Shown: positions 37,304 to 46,001, counted from the first letter of the stretch. The stretch is DNA of 64,000 nt from a bacterium HR37 (GCA_002898375.1 BEIN01000008.1:1-64000); one strand, 5' to 3'. The notes: generated from the sequence alone by a model not told the origin. A program made the numbers and translations.

Positions 37304-37645
37304 TCAAGTATCCTTAAACTCCTCCGGTACTGAAATCGGAATAGGGTCAAACCCTCCTTCATACTCCTTAGCAAGGATAACGCACGTATTTCGTCCACCC
37401 GATGTATCCCAAGCTGTCCATACCATTATCTTGTGGACGTTTCCATCCGTACCCTTAAAATCGTAGAATGTAACAATATCCCCCCAGCCCCTGGCATAGA
37501 CATACTGATTCATACCGTCTAGGAGTGCTTCCTGGCAGTGTTTTAAAATAAGCTCATACTCATCGTTTTCTTTTGAAATCCTTTCAAATCCTGCTGAAAT
37601 CCAACACAGGCCCAGGTCCTCTACATTTAGCCTCTTTTTCTCCAT
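37304..37645 (-). CDS. Small hypothetical protein
   Basis: 113 residues, no signal peptide or membrane helix. It is rich in aromatics (GWGDIVTFYDFKGTDG, MVWTAWDTSGG) and has two cysteines. No family recognised. Its stop lies 65 bases before the M48 gene's start on the same strand, so it could be the first gene of that unit. Divergent from the radical SAM gene. Confidence 0.6.
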   Translation of the reverse strand: MEKKRLNVEDLGLCWISAGFERISKENDEYELILKHCQEALLDGMNQYVYARGWGDIVTFYDFKGTDGNVHKIMVWTAWDTSGGRNTCVILAKEYEGGFDPIPISVPEEFKDT

Positions 37646-37698
37646 ATCATTTAACCCCCAATTAAAGAGCTTAAAAGATATTTTAACAATTTTCTACC

Positions 37699-37728
37699 TT
37701 GACTAAATGGAGCGTTCTGTGAGATAAT
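37699..37728 (+). promoter_or_regulatory. Promoter of the radical SAM gene
   Basis: TTGACT (37699-37704), 18-base spacer, GATAAT (37723-37728). Start near 37735, with ATG at 37763. Confidence 0.6.
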
Positions 37729-37762
37729 GCCAGTAATCAGGCTTTATCAGGGGGAGGTTGTA

Positions 37763-39184
37763 ATGAGAGTACTTCTTATACAACCCCCACAAGGCACAAA
37801 CCTTGGGTTAAGTAGAGCCCTTATTACTGAACCTCTTGGACTTGAAAATGTGGCCGCTTCACTCCTTGAAGACTCACATGAAGTCAGGATACTGGACCTT
37901 AGAATCAAGAAGTTAAAGAAACTCTATGATGAAATTCGCTACTTTTCCCCCAAAGCAGTAGGTATAAGTTGCTCATTTACAACCGATGTGTACCCAACGC
38001 TAAAAATCGCAAAATATGTGAAAGAACTTGATCCAGATACCTTTGTGTTTGTGGGGGGACATCATGCATCCCTGCTTCCATCGGATCTCCTGCGGGGTCA
38101 GGTGGATGCAGTCGTAGTAGGAGAAGGGGAAATAACTACAAAAGAGATGATAAACTCTTTAGAACACAAAGGGGATGTAGCACAGGTAAAAGGGGTAATG
38201 ACGCCTTATGGATTTACACCCAGAGAAATAATAAGGAACCTCGATACACTTCCCTTTCCCGCAAGACATCTCACAAAGGATTTAAGAAGGCAGTACCACA
38301 TAGGTTTTGATGGACCAATGGCTTCTCTTGAAATGAGCCGTGGATGTCCTTATGAGTGCAACTTCTGCAGTGTGTGGGTCTTTTACTCACGGAAGATAAG
38401 AGGGAAATCACCTGAGAGACTTGCTGAGGAAATAGCTGGGATAAAGGAGAAGTACATATTTCTTACCGATGACATTGCTTTTCTCCATAAGGAGCCTGCA
38501 GTTAACCTTGCTTTAAAACTAAAGGAGATGGGTATAAAGAAAAAGTTTACCTGTGAAACCAGAGCAGACGTTGTTGTTCGACACAAAGACGTTATAGCCC
38601 TATGGAAGGAGGTTGGACTCGAATTTATATTTCTTGGTCTTGAGAAAATAGACGATGAAGGACTAAAATCGGTAAACAAACATACCAAAGCAACCGTGAA
38701 TGAGAAAGCACTTGAGATCGTAAGGTCACTGGGTATAACACCTATGGCTACATTCATAGTGGATCCAGAATGGACTGAAGAAGACTTTGAGAAGCTTAAA
38801 AGATACGTTATAGAGCACAGGCTTGAGACACCGTCATTTACAATACTTACCCCCCTTCCTGGAACGGAGGTCTATGAGGAGAGGAAAAATGAGTTGATCA
38901 CACATAACTACCTTCTCTTTGATCTACTTCATGCTGTTCTACCCACAAAGCTTCCTCTAAAGGAGTTTTACACTAAATTCGCAGAGCTGTGTCATCAGGG
39001 ACACAGAAATAAACGTATAGGATGGTCTTTCATGAAAAAACTACTCGTTGGTATCCTACGGGGAAATCCCTGGGCAGCTATAAGGATTCTAAATGTAGCA
39101 AGGCTTATGAGAAATCCAGAAACATACCTAAAAGCACATAAGTACTCAGAAGAGATTCCCTTAGACCTTGGCTTTGAGTTTTAA
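37763..39184 (+). CDS. B12-binding-domain radical SAM enzyme (HpnR-like layout)
   Basis: 473 residues from ATG 37763, which has an AGGGGGAGG ribosome site; an ATG at 37727 is less likely. The N-terminal B12-binding domain has MRVLLIQPPQG, EPLGLENVAASLLEDSHEV and FVGGHHASL. The radical SAM core has the cluster ligands C195-x3-C199-x2-C202 (RGCPYECNFC) and GVPITPMAT-like strands. A C-terminal helical region (HAVLPTKLPLKEFYTKF) follows. The layout resembles hopanoid C-3 methylase HpnR and relatives, so a methylase acting on a lipid or other small molecule is possible, but the substrate is not shown by the sequence. Followed by a strong terminator. Confidence 0.8.
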   Translation: MRVLLIQPPQGTNLGLSRALITEPLGLENVAASLLEDSHEVRILDLRIKKLKKLYDEIRYFSPKAVGISCSFTTDVYPTLKIAKYVKELDPDTFVFVGGHHASLLPSDLLRGQVDAVVVGEGEITTKEMINSLEHKGDVAQVKGVMTPYGFTPREIIRNLDTLPFPARHLTKDLRRQYHIGFDGPMASLEMSRGCPYECNFCSVWVFYSRKIRGKSPERLAEEIAGIKEKYIFLTDDIAFLHKEPAVNLALKLKEMGIKKKFTCETRADVVVRHKDVIALWKEVGLEFIFLGLEKIDDEGLKSVNKHTKATVNEKALEIVRSLGITPMATFIVDPEWTEEDFEKLKRYVIEHRLETPSFTILTPLPGTEVYEERKNELITHNYLLFDLLHAVLPTKLPLKEFYTKFAELCHQGHRNKRIGWSFMKKLLVGILRGNPWAAIRILNVARLMRNPETYLKAHKYSEEIPLDLGFEF

Positions 39185-39195
39185 TGGAGGCTAGG

Positions 39196-39228
39196 GGAAA
39201 TCCGGCAAATAATGCCGGATTTCCTTTT
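39196..39228 (+). terminator. Intrinsic terminator after the radical SAM gene
   Basis: GGAAATCCGGCA (39196-39207) pairs perfectly with TGCCGGATTTCC (39213-39224) across AATAA, followed by TTTT. 12-bp stem, T-run on + only. Confidence 0.85.
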
Positions 39229-39237
39229 AGGGGGTTT

Positions 39238-39519
39238 TTATAGCCTTGTTTTAGGTAATATCCTTACACCGAAGATGGATATATAGTTATCTTTCTCAAC
39301 AACTGCTTCTCTTTTAGAAACACCCTCTGTAGCCGTTTTTGAACTCGTATAGAATCTAAGAAAATCTCTTTCTATATCCCCTCCCTTAACGCTATCTCTA
39401 ACCTCATTTTTAACAACTGGAACATTAACCCCAAATACGTTATGCTCATTAGAAGCTAAGGAAAAAGAAGAAAAACCAAATGCAAAAACCAAAGTTGTTA
39501 TAGTTAGAAACCTTTTCAT
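39238..39519 (-). CDS. Small exported protein
   Basis: 93 residues. Signal peptide 1-23 (MKRFLTITTLVFAFGFSSFSLAS). The mature part of about 70 residues is polar, with the short related motifs VFGVNV and IFGVRI near its two ends. No family recognised. Its stop lies 10 bases from the preceding terminator of the convergent gene. ATG preceded by AAGGAGG. Confidence 0.65.
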   Translation of the reverse strand: MKRFLTITTLVFAFGFSSFSLASNEHNVFGVNVPVVKNEVRDSVKGGDIERDFLRFYTSSKTATEGVSKREAVVEKDNYISIFGVRILPKTRL

Positions 39520-39598
39520 GTTTCTTGCCTCCTTATTTAAGTATTTACCTATTTAGATAAATATCTAATAAAAACGTTTCAAAAATAAATACTATCAG

Positions 39599-39856
39599 CT
39601 ATTTTTTAAGGTCAAAAACAGAGTAGACCTTTTCACACTTGGGACAGCTTATGCTATCTGAGTCACCTGAGTCTATAAACACAGCCCCAAGCCTTTTAGA
39701 AAACCTCTTTGCCTCTTCAATTTTCTCAGACCTAACCTTCTCAGAATACTCTTCCTGCCAGCTTAGAGGGTTTATTTCAAGTTTAAAAAACCTTTCTTTT
39801 GATACATAGACATGAATACTACAACCACACTCACAGTGTAAAAAGACAATTGGCAT
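39599..39856 (-). CDS. Small zinc-ribbon-like protein
   Basis: 85 residues with an N-terminal HCECGC cluster (8-13) and a C-terminal CPKC pair (SISCPKCEKVY). Together these could bind one zinc. The centre is charged and helical. No family recognised. In the same direction as the neighbouring methyltransferase and 22 bases after its stop, so possibly co-transcribed. Confidence 0.6.
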   Translation of the reverse strand: MPIVFLHCECGCSIHVYVSKERFFKLEINPLSWQEEYSEKVRSEKIEEAKRFSKRLGAVFIDSGDSDSISCPKCEKVYSVFDLKK

Positions 39857-39877
39857 TATATATTACCTCAAACGATA

Positions 39878-40501
39878 TCAGAGCTTTTTAAAGCAGCAAT
39901 AGATAAAACGTTGCTCAGTTCCCCATGGGGTAATGTGTTTTTCACCAACACTTTCAATCAGCTTAAAACCCTCTCCAAGCTCGTTTTGCAAGGTATAGGG
40001 AGTATACCTGATAACATCAAGCCCGCTACACTTAGGAGGACCATCAATAGCAAAGGTTGCAATTATAGCATACGCTCCTTTTTTTAAGCAATTCTCCATA
40101 ACCCTGACATAACTTCTACGCTCCTTAGGATCCAAAAGAAAATGAAATAAAGCACGGTCATGCCATATATCGTACCAATCTTTGGGCAGATTAACACAGG
40201 TTACATCTCCCTCTACCCATACGATCTTATCAGCATCTAAACCAAAAATAGATTTCGCAATAGATAGAGCAACGGGTGATATATCTAAAACAGTAATATT
40301 TTTAAACCCTTCCTTTATAAGATCCAGAGCAAAACTTGAGGTTCCCCCTCCAACATCTATTATGCGCGCAGAGCTATCTACACCAAGCTTCTTAACTATC
40401 CGAAGAGATGTTTCAAGGTGGTCTTTATACCAGCTAACCTCACTGGGGCCTTTAGTCTTATAGATTCTATCCCAATGAGATTTCCGTTCCAAACTGCTCA
40501 T
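39878..40501 (-). CDS. Class I SAM-dependent methyltransferase
   Basis: 207 residues from ATG 40501; a TTG at 40519 would add six. Motif I is IIDVGGGTSSFALDL, motif II VLDISPVAL, and DIWHDRALFHFLL follows, then the strands of a Rossmann methyltransferase core. The segment WYKDHLE early on resembles the type 12/25 small-molecule methyltransferases. Acceptor unknown. Follows the GNAT gene with a 24-base gap. Confidence 0.8.
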   Translation of the reverse strand: MSSLERKSHWDRIYKTKGPSEVSWYKDHLETSLRIVKKLGVDSSARIIDVGGGTSSFALDLIKEGFKNITVLDISPVALSIAKSIFGLDADKIVWVEGDVTCVNLPKDWYDIWHDRALFHFLLDPKERRSYVRVMENCLKKGAYAIIATFAIDGPPKCSGLDVIRYTPYTLQNELGEGFKLIESVGEKHITPWGTEQRFIYCCFKKL

Positions 40502-40525
40502 TTTATTTTTTGCAGACAAAAACCA

Positions 40526-40990
40526 CTAACGGGGATATTTATTATATAGAACCAAGAATACCGCATTTCCCTCTTTTTTACTTCTGTAGAAATCCTGTAC
40601 GTAACCGTTTATCTCAAAACCGTGTCTAAGATAGAGGATTATTGCATTTTTATTTCCCGCTTCCACATCGATAAAAACCTTTTTGGCCCTTATTTCCCTT
40701 GATTTCTGTATCATTTGCTTTAAAAGTAAGGAACCATATCCTTTTCGTCTGTACCCCTCATCAATATAGAGACTGTCTATAAAAACCGAATTGTTCCACC
40801 TTTGCCACTCTGCCGATATAAAGCCAATAACCTTTCCATCCTCTTCAGCAACATAGATGAAATGATCCTCATCCCCGATTTGCTTCTCTATTTCGTCCTC
40901 TATTATCTCTATGCTCTCTGTAGATGATTGTTTTTCAATTTTTGCACAGGTTTTAACATCGTCCTTTGTAGCTTCTCTTACAATAGCCAT
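40526..40990 (-). CDS. GNAT family N-acetyltransferase
   Basis: 154 residues with the acetyl-CoA binding loop RRKGYGSLLLKQMIQ (motif A, Q/RxxGxG/A as RRKGYG), YIDEGYRRKG and a C-terminal beta strand (KKVFIDVEAGN, FEINGYVQDFYR). Substrate unknown; RimI-like members acetylate proteins. First gene of the minus-strand run, divergent from the SRAP gene. Confidence 0.85.
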   Translation of the reverse strand: MAIVREATKDDVKTCAKIEKQSSTESIEIIEDEIEKQIGDEDHFIYVAEEDGKVIGFISAEWQRWNNSVFIDSLYIDEGYRRKGYGSLLLKQMIQKSREIRAKKVFIDVEAGNKNAIILYLRHGFEINGYVQDFYRSKKEGNAVFLVLYNKYPR

Positions 40991-41136
40991 AACAAAACTC
41001 TATTATTTAACCTCCCTTTTGTTTCAAAGTGTCTACTAATATAATCTACCATTTGCTTTGAGATTCTCAATTTAGAAAGCCACCCAAAAAGGTATTTTAA
41101 CCCATTAAAATTACAGCTAAAATTAGCATATACTAC

Positions 41137-41802
41137 ATGTGTGGACGATATACGCTTACAGCAAACATAGATACTATCTCCCAAAGATTCAAACTCGATG
41201 CCCATGGGTTAAAGACTGAACCACGGTATAATATTGCCCCATCACAGGAAGCACCTGTTATAGTGGTGGAAGATGGTAAAGTACTTAAGATGATGAGATG
41301 GGGGCTTATACCTTCCTGGGCAAAGGATGAATCCATAGCATCTAAAACGATAAACGCAAGGGCAGAGACACTTCACCATAGACCCAGCTTCAAAAAGAGC
41401 CTAACAGAAAAGAGATGCCTTGTTCCAGCAGATGGTTTCTACGAGTGGAAAAAAGAAGGCAGGAAAAAAATTCCTATACGGTTTGTACTTAAAAACAGAG
41501 ACGTATTTGCCTTCGCAGGGCTATGGGATACATGGAGAAATCAAAGAGGGGAGCTCATTTTCTCCTTTACAATAATAACAACCCAAGCAAATGACTTAAT
41601 ACGTCCAATTCATGACCGTATGCCCGTTATCCTAAAAAGAGAGTACGAAGAGCTGTGGTTGGACCCTGAAGTAAATGACATAGATAAGCTCCTTTCCCTC
41701 CTGATTCCATATCCACCAGAGATGATGGAAGCATACAGGGTTTCAAGCCTGGTTAACTCCCCAAAAGAAGACTCCCCAGAGTGTATAAAACCAGTTGGGT
41801 GA
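41137..41802 (+). CDS. SRAP-domain protein (YedK/HMCES-like)
   Basis: 221 residues starting MCGRYTLTA, with Cys2 exposed as the N-terminal catalytic cysteine once Met is removed. Further family marks are YNIAPSQ, MRWGLIPSWA, INARAET, FYEWKK and the PIHDRMPVIL motif with the conserved His. SRAP proteins form a covalent crosslink with abasic sites in single-stranded DNA to protect them. Alone on its strand, 105 bases before the next gene. Confidence 0.93.
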   Translation: MCGRYTLTANIDTISQRFKLDAHGLKTEPRYNIAPSQEAPVIVVEDGKVLKMMRWGLIPSWAKDESIASKTINARAETLHHRPSFKKSLTEKRCLVPADGFYEWKKEGRKKIPIRFVLKNRDVFAFAGLWDTWRNQRGELIFSFTIITTQANDLIRPIHDRMPVILKREYEELWLDPEVNDIDKLLSLLIPYPPEMMEAYRVSSLVNSPKEDSPECIKPVG

Positions 41803-41907
41803 GTTTGGATTTATCGAGCAAATATGAAACCGCTATTTGAAGCAAGTTCCTAAAACATGCTAACTTGTAAATTGGCCAACTCAAAGCTACACTATTGATG
41901 ATTGATA

Positions 41908-42873
41908 ATGATTGAGTATGACGAGGGGATCCATCTTAAAGGAACAGACCTATGGTTTGATTCACAAAAGAAGGTTCAACTCTCTTTCATTTCTAATGCA
42001 AACACAAACTGCATAGTATCACATGAGAAGATTATAGCCACTCCGCAGACAATAAAGCTTCTGGAGAAAAGGATAAAAAACTCGGTTGTACTTCCTTGCC
42101 CTTTTAACCATCCTTTCAGTCTAGGGAGGATTCAGATAGAGATCATACCGGCTGGATACATACCGGGTTCTGCACAGATAGTTGTAGAATTTGATGGGAA
42201 GAGAATCATCTATACGGGTGATTTCAAACTGAGCCCAAATGAAACCTCAGAGCCTATTCAGATAAAAAAGTGCGATATATTAATTATGAAGTGCAGATAC
42301 GGACTACCAAAATACGTATTCCCCTCACCACAGGGTGTGGTTGAGTCAATAACAGATTTTGTTGAAAACTCCCTTCTTTCGGGAAAAATCCCGGTGCTTT
42401 TGGTTGAGACACTTGGAGAAGCCCAAGACATAATAAAGATTTTAGGAAACAAAGGCCACAAGCTCAGCCTCCATAGCTCGATCTACAGAACCGTAAAGAT
42501 ATACGAAGAATTCGGAATCAGATTCTCAAACTACGAGAGGTTTAGACCAAGTCAAATAGAAGGCAAGGTGGTTCTTATGCCCTTCTTCTTAAGAGGATCA
42601 GAAGTGGTTGAGAGAATCGAGAATAAAAAGATTGGAGTGGTCATGGGATGGGCTATAGATAAAGCCTTTACAAAGTCACTTTTCAAAGCCGATGAGGTGT
42701 TCCCACTTAGCAACATTGCAGGCTACGATGAGCTTATTCAGTTTGTAGAGATTGTAAAACCCAAAGAGGTATACCTGGTTTACGGTTTCAGCACAGAGTT
42801 TGCAAGAACCCTTCAGAAAAGGGGCTTTAATGCAAAGCCTCTTGAAACCCCTTCACAGCTAAAACTATTTTAA
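41908..42873 (+). CDS. Metallo-beta-lactamase-fold protein that has lost its metal ligands
   Basis: 321 residues from ATG 41908, with the overall order of the mRNA 3'-end-processing/ligase-associated exonuclease type MBL family. The usual HxHxDH signature is replaced by SNANTNC (29-35), the later AGHILGS motif by AGYIPGS and the C-terminal VHG by VYG. One Asp (YTGDFK, about 105) remains. So it should not bind two metals in the normal way, and a nuclease role is unlikely. It may be a structural or regulatory pseudoenzyme. Downstream of it is yjbQ, 17 bases away. Confidence 0.75.
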   Translation: MIEYDEGIHLKGTDLWFDSQKKVQLSFISNANTNCIVSHEKIIATPQTIKLLEKRIKNSVVLPCPFNHPFSLGRIQIEIIPAGYIPGSAQIVVEFDGKRIIYTGDFKLSPNETSEPIQIKKCDILIMKCRYGLPKYVFPSPQGVVESITDFVENSLLSGKIPVLLVETLGEAQDIIKILGNKGHKLSLHSSIYRTVKIYEEFGIRFSNYERFRPSQIEGKVVLMPFFLRGSEVVERIENKKIGVVMGWAIDKAFTKSLFKADEVFPLSNIAGYDELIQFVEIVKPKEVYLVYGFSTEFARTLQKRGFNAKPLETPSQLKLF

Positions 42874-42890
42874 TTCTAAGGAGATACTAA

Positions 42891-43310
42891 ATGGCGGTAA
42901 AAACCCTACGTTTTACCCTAGAGACAAAAGGAGAGACAGACCTAATAGATATAACCCGCAATGTAGAAAAAGCCATAAAGGACTCTGGGATATCCTCGGG
43001 TATAGCCACGGTGTTTGTTCCTGGCTCTACAGCAGGGATAACCACCATAGAATACGAAAGCGGGGCAATAAAAGACTTTCAGAGGGCAGTTGAAAGGTTG
43101 ATCCCCAAAGGGATACCCTATGAGCATGATGCAAGGTGGGGTGATGGAAACGGATACTCCCATATAAGGGCCTCTTTTCTCGGTCCATCCCTAACCGTTC
43201 CGTTTTCATCTTCGAGGTTGCTTACCGGTACATGGCAACAGATTGTGCTTGTGGATTTTGATAACAGACCAAGAAGAAGAGAGATTATAGTACAGGTTGT
43301 TGGTGAATAG
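42891..43310 (+). CDS. yjbQ: YjbQ/UPF0047 family protein (secondary thiamine-phosphate synthase type)
   Basis: 139 residues with the family core SGIATVFVPGSTAGITTIEYESG, the loop ARWGDGNGYSHIRASFLGPSLTVPF and the C-terminal QQIVLVDFDNRPRRREIIVQVVGE. YjbQ can supply thiamine-phosphate-synthase activity when ThiE is missing, but the physiological role is not established. 17 bases after the MBL-fold gene, probably one transcript. A convergent hairpin follows at 43314-43337. Confidence 0.92.
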   Translation: MAVKTLRFTLETKGETDLIDITRNVEKAIKDSGISSGIATVFVPGSTAGITTIEYESGAIKDFQRAVERLIPKGIPYEHDARWGDGNGYSHIRASFLGPSLTVPFSSSRLLTGTWQQIVLVDFDNRPRRREIIVQVVGE

Positions 43311-43313
43311 GCA

Positions 43314-43338
43314 GGGTGCAATGTAAGAATTGCACCCC
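43314..43338. terminator. Short hairpin between yjbQ and the F420 reductase gene
   Basis: GGGTGCAAT (43314-43322) pairs perfectly with ATTGCACCC (43329-43337), 6-base loop GTAAGA. Only CTTT follows on the + side, so it is a weak terminator for one or both convergent genes. Confidence 0.5.
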
Positions 43339-43349
43339 TTTGACAAAAT

Positions 43350-44009
43350 TTACACAAACTTTACCGAAAAGTGCCTTGGCTTATACCTAAGATTGAGGTT
43401 GATTATCAAGGGGGTTATAGCCTCTACCATCATAGATACCTCAAGTGGACCTGCATCCAAAGCCCTTAACTTTGGCATATCTTCTGTAAGTTTTTTCACA
43501 ACAGCCTTTGCTTCCTCATCGTCTCCACATATGACAACATCATAGTCCAGTTCCTTATCTATTTTGCTCAACTCCTTTGCAGGAAGGTTATGATAGGCTG
43601 AAACCAGTTTTACCCCTTCAGGCAATGCTTCCTTTATCTCAAGTGCACAAGAGCCCTGAGGTGGGGGAGTGTACATAAAGTAATTTCCCTTCTTTACCAT
43701 TGACACAACAGGGGTAATAACAATCTGGTTTGTAAAGCTGTCTCTTATCTGCCTTACGGTTGATGCCGCATACTCTGGAGGTATGCTTATTACAACGACC
43801 TCAGCAGAACGCGCCGCATCTGCATTGGGCATTCCGTGTATGTTTGGAGTAATGCCCAGTTTCGATAGGGTTTCTATGTACTCTGAGGCTATTTTCTTTG
43901 CCTTTTCATCGCTTCTTGAGCCTATAAATATCTCGTGGCCTGCCTTTGACCATCGAAGTACCAGCCCCTCAGCTATATCCCCGGTTCCGCCTAAAAGAGC
44001 TATCTTCAT
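43350..44009 (-). CDS. npdG: NADPH:F420 oxidoreductase-like protein (NpdG/Fno type)
   Basis: 219 residues with a Rossmann start LLGGTGDIAEG (5-15). It shows the NADP-selecting segment FIGSRSDEKA (about 29-38), VVVISIPPEY, and VSAYHNLPAKEL. The C-terminal sequence ALDAGPLEVSMMVEAITPLIINLNL is typical of F420-dependent NADP reductases and distinguishes them from pyrroline-5-carboxylate reductase. The enzyme moves hydride between F420H2 and NADPH. No F420 biosynthesis gene is in this window, so that the organism uses F420 is an inference. Confidence 0.85.
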   Translation of the reverse strand: MKIALLGGTGDIAEGLVLRWSKAGHEIFIGSRSDEKAKKIASEYIETLSKLGITPNIHGMPNADAARSAEVVVISIPPEYAASTVRQIRDSFTNQIVITPVVSMVKKGNYFMYTPPPQGSCALEIKEALPEGVKLVSAYHNLPAKELSKIDKELDYDVVICGDDEEAKAVVKKLTEDMPKLRALDAGPLEVSMMVEAITPLIINLNLRYKPRHFSVKFV

Positions 44010-44048
44010 CTCCTCTCTCCTTCTTAAAAAATTTTTAGTTCAATTGTA

Positions 44049-44414
44049 CTAAAATTTTTTGCTAAAGTATAGGAAGAAAAACATACTTTCCTGGGAAAAC
44101 AAATCAAAATCCTCTTCCTCATCCCTTCTTACAGGAAGGGAAACAAAGGGTATTCCTCCAAGGATAACCCTTGTTTTTTCGCTATCCCCAAAGTAGCTGT
44201 TTTCTTTTGAGAAAGTTTTAGGGGAAAAAGCCCTTAGAAGCAAGGCAAAATTAGGCCTTTCGTATCTCTTTAGTTCCGAAAAGCCGTTTGACTTTATAAC
44301 CTCCACAATATTTAAAAGCATACTGCCTTCTTTTTTTAACTCACTTTCCTGTGCACCAACACCGTTTACGGAAACAAAAAGAATAGCAAGGATAACCAGA
44401 ATAACCCTTCTCAT
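44049..44414 (-). CDS. Small exported hypothetical protein
   Basis: 121 residues. Signal peptide 1-21 (MRRVILVILAILFVSVNGVGA). The mature part is charged, with FSELKRYERP and FGDSEKTRVILGG. No family recognised. A well-formed promoter lies 27-55 bases upstream, so it may be expressed separately from the alpha/beta hydrolase gene before it. Confidence 0.6.
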   Translation of the reverse strand: MRRVILVILAILFVSVNGVGAQESELKKEGSMLLNIVEVIKSNGFSELKRYERPNFALLLRAFSPKTFSKENSYFGDSEKTRVILGGIPFVSLPVRRDEEEDFDLFSQESMFFFLYFSKKF

Positions 44415-44440
44415 ATCTCTCCGACCTTTATTCTCTCTAA

Positions 44441-44469
44441 ATGATATATAATCACTTTATCCAGGTCAA
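44441..44469 (-). promoter_or_regulatory. Promoter of the small exported protein gene
   Basis: Minus strand TTGACC (44464-44469), 17-base spacer, TATCAT (44441-44446). Start near 44434, 20 bases before the ATG. The -35 overlaps the end of the preceding hydrolase gene. Confidence 0.6.
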
Positions 44470-45263
44470 CTTCCTACTTGGTGTTTTAGAGAAAGCGAGT
44501 CCAGAAAATCCATTAAGATACGATTAAACTCCTCTGGTTTCTCCTGCATCATAAAATGACCTGCCCCTCTAATCACATAAAACCTAGACCCTTTAATTTT
44601 ACCGTGCAAATACTCCCCATATTTAACAGGGGTAAGAATATCTTCATCAGCAGAGATTATAAGCGTAGGAACCTCTATTGAGCTGATCCTTTCGGTGATA
44701 TCGAAATCATCACAGGCAAGCAAGTCCTGGTGTATAACGGATTGAGGGGTTTTAAGAATAGTCTCAACAAAAGCCTCTCTAAGCTCTTTAGGCGCCGAAC
44801 CTGAAAAGGCACGTGTCGGGGCAATCCGACAAAACGTTTCAAAATCGTTTTCCACACTCCATAGCGTCTCTTTGGCAACCCGAAGCCTACTGCCTGTTCC
44901 TACAAGGACTAATGCACAAACCCTCTGTGGCCACTTAAGTGTAAACACCTGAACTATCCCCCCACCCATTGAATGGCCAACGAGTATGAGCTCCCCAAGG
45001 TCAAGTGTATCCACAAAGTCTTTTAAGAAATTGCTGTATTCCTCTATAGTTTTGCAACCGTTCCCTGTAGACTTATCATGGCCAGGCAGATCAGGTACAA
45101 CCAGGTTGAAATAAGGATGGCTTTTTAAACACCCAACCTGATACCTCCAGGTAAGGCTATTTTGTCCCGCTCCATGAACCATCAAGACTGTGGGTCGCTC
45201 CTTTTTAAGGACATCCCCACTTATGTAGTGTATTCTATCTCCTTTTACAGTTATGCCTGGCAA
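44466..45263 (-). CDS. Alpha/beta hydrolase
   Basis: 265 residues. The nucleophile elbow is GHSMGGG, with the oxyanion-hole segment MVHGAGQN, the acid Asp in ISADEDILTPV and the His in RGAGHFMMQEKPEEF. The start codon is TTG, backed by a strong AAAGGAGGAAAAGG. Substrate not predictable. Follows the SBP56-linked membrane gene in the same direction by 51 bases. Confidence 0.85.
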   Translation of the reverse strand: MPGITVKGDRIHYISGDVLKKERPTVLMVHGAGQNSLTWRYQVGCLKSHPYFNLVVPDLPGHDKSTGNGCKTIEEYSNFLKDFVDTLDLGELILVGHSMGGGIVQVFTLKWPQRVCALVLVGTGSRLRVAKETLWSVENDFETFCRIAPTRAFSGSAPKELREAFVETILKTPQSVIHQDLLACDDFDITERISSIEVPTLIISADEDILTPVKYGEYLHGKIKGSRFYVIRGAGHFMMQEKPEEFNRILMDFLDSLSLKHQVGS

Positions 45264-45314
45264 ACCTTTTCCTCCTTTAAGTTTCCTTAACTACATAGCC
45301 CAACCTATAAGACT

Positions 45315-46001
45315 TTAAATAACTGCTGCAACAAGTGCAATCCCCCCAACCACAAATAAGGCTATTGCCCAAATCAGATCAAAGTTAATCCACCTCTGTC
45401 TTAAAACAACCAGCCCCAGCTTTCTATAAACCACCCAGGCAACCATTCCCATTGCTACCAACATGGAAACGGTATGAATACCTACTGCCAGAAGCACGCT
45501 AACCCCAGCAGGTAGATAGAGATTTACCATACTGTGATGATTTGGGCTATGTACACCCGCCACATTTACAAGCACCGGGGCTACCATCAATCCAGCCCCA
45601 TGGGCTGATGCCATAAGAAAAGACCACAGAAATAGATCCCGCATTCCGACCTTCATTCCCACCCAACGTGGATGTCTGTAGTAATTAAACAACCTGTATA
45701 CCGCAAAAGCCAAAAGAATGGCTGCGGTAAATAACTCAAGAAGGTTAAGGGAAACAAAATACAATCCAACAACCACCATAAAAGCAACCAGAGCTAGGGA
45801 AACAGCATGGCCTAGGGCAATTGGAAACAATGAGAGCCATATTGCCTTTTCACTGCGCTGCTGCAGTCCAAGAGACAGAGCAAAGAGCCAACCCATGCCG
45901 GGATTTAGTCCATGGTAAACTCCAAGAGCAACAACAACCACCCAGGGACCAACCCAATCAGGAGGGGTAAGAAGGGTAACAGAAAGAATCAGCAGAAGCA
46001 T
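45315..46001 (-). CDS. Polytopic membrane protein next to SBP56 (NicO/HupE-like layout)
   Basis: 228 residues from ATG 46001, preceded by AAGGTGGAG. About six to seven membrane segments. Conserved-looking His patches are YHGLNPGMGW in the first helix pair, ALGHAVSLALV and SAHGAGLM, which resemble nickel/cobalt-transporter (NicO/HupE) motifs but are not proof of metal transport. It overlaps the SBP56 gene by 44 bases (its start lies inside that gene), so translation is probably coupled. Function probably linked to the SBP56 protein. Confidence 0.75.
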   Translation of the reverse strand: MLLLILSVTLLTPPDWVGPWVVVVALGVYHGLNPGMGWLFALSLGLQQRSEKAIWLSLFPIALGHAVSLALVAFMVVVGLYFVSLNLLELFTAAILLAFAVYRLFNYYRHPRWVGMKVGMRDLFLWSFLMASAHGAGLMVAPVLVNVAGVHSPNHHSMVNLYLPAGVSVLLAVGIHTVSMLVAMGMVAWVVYRKLGLVVLRQRWINFDLIWAIALFVVGGIALVAAVI

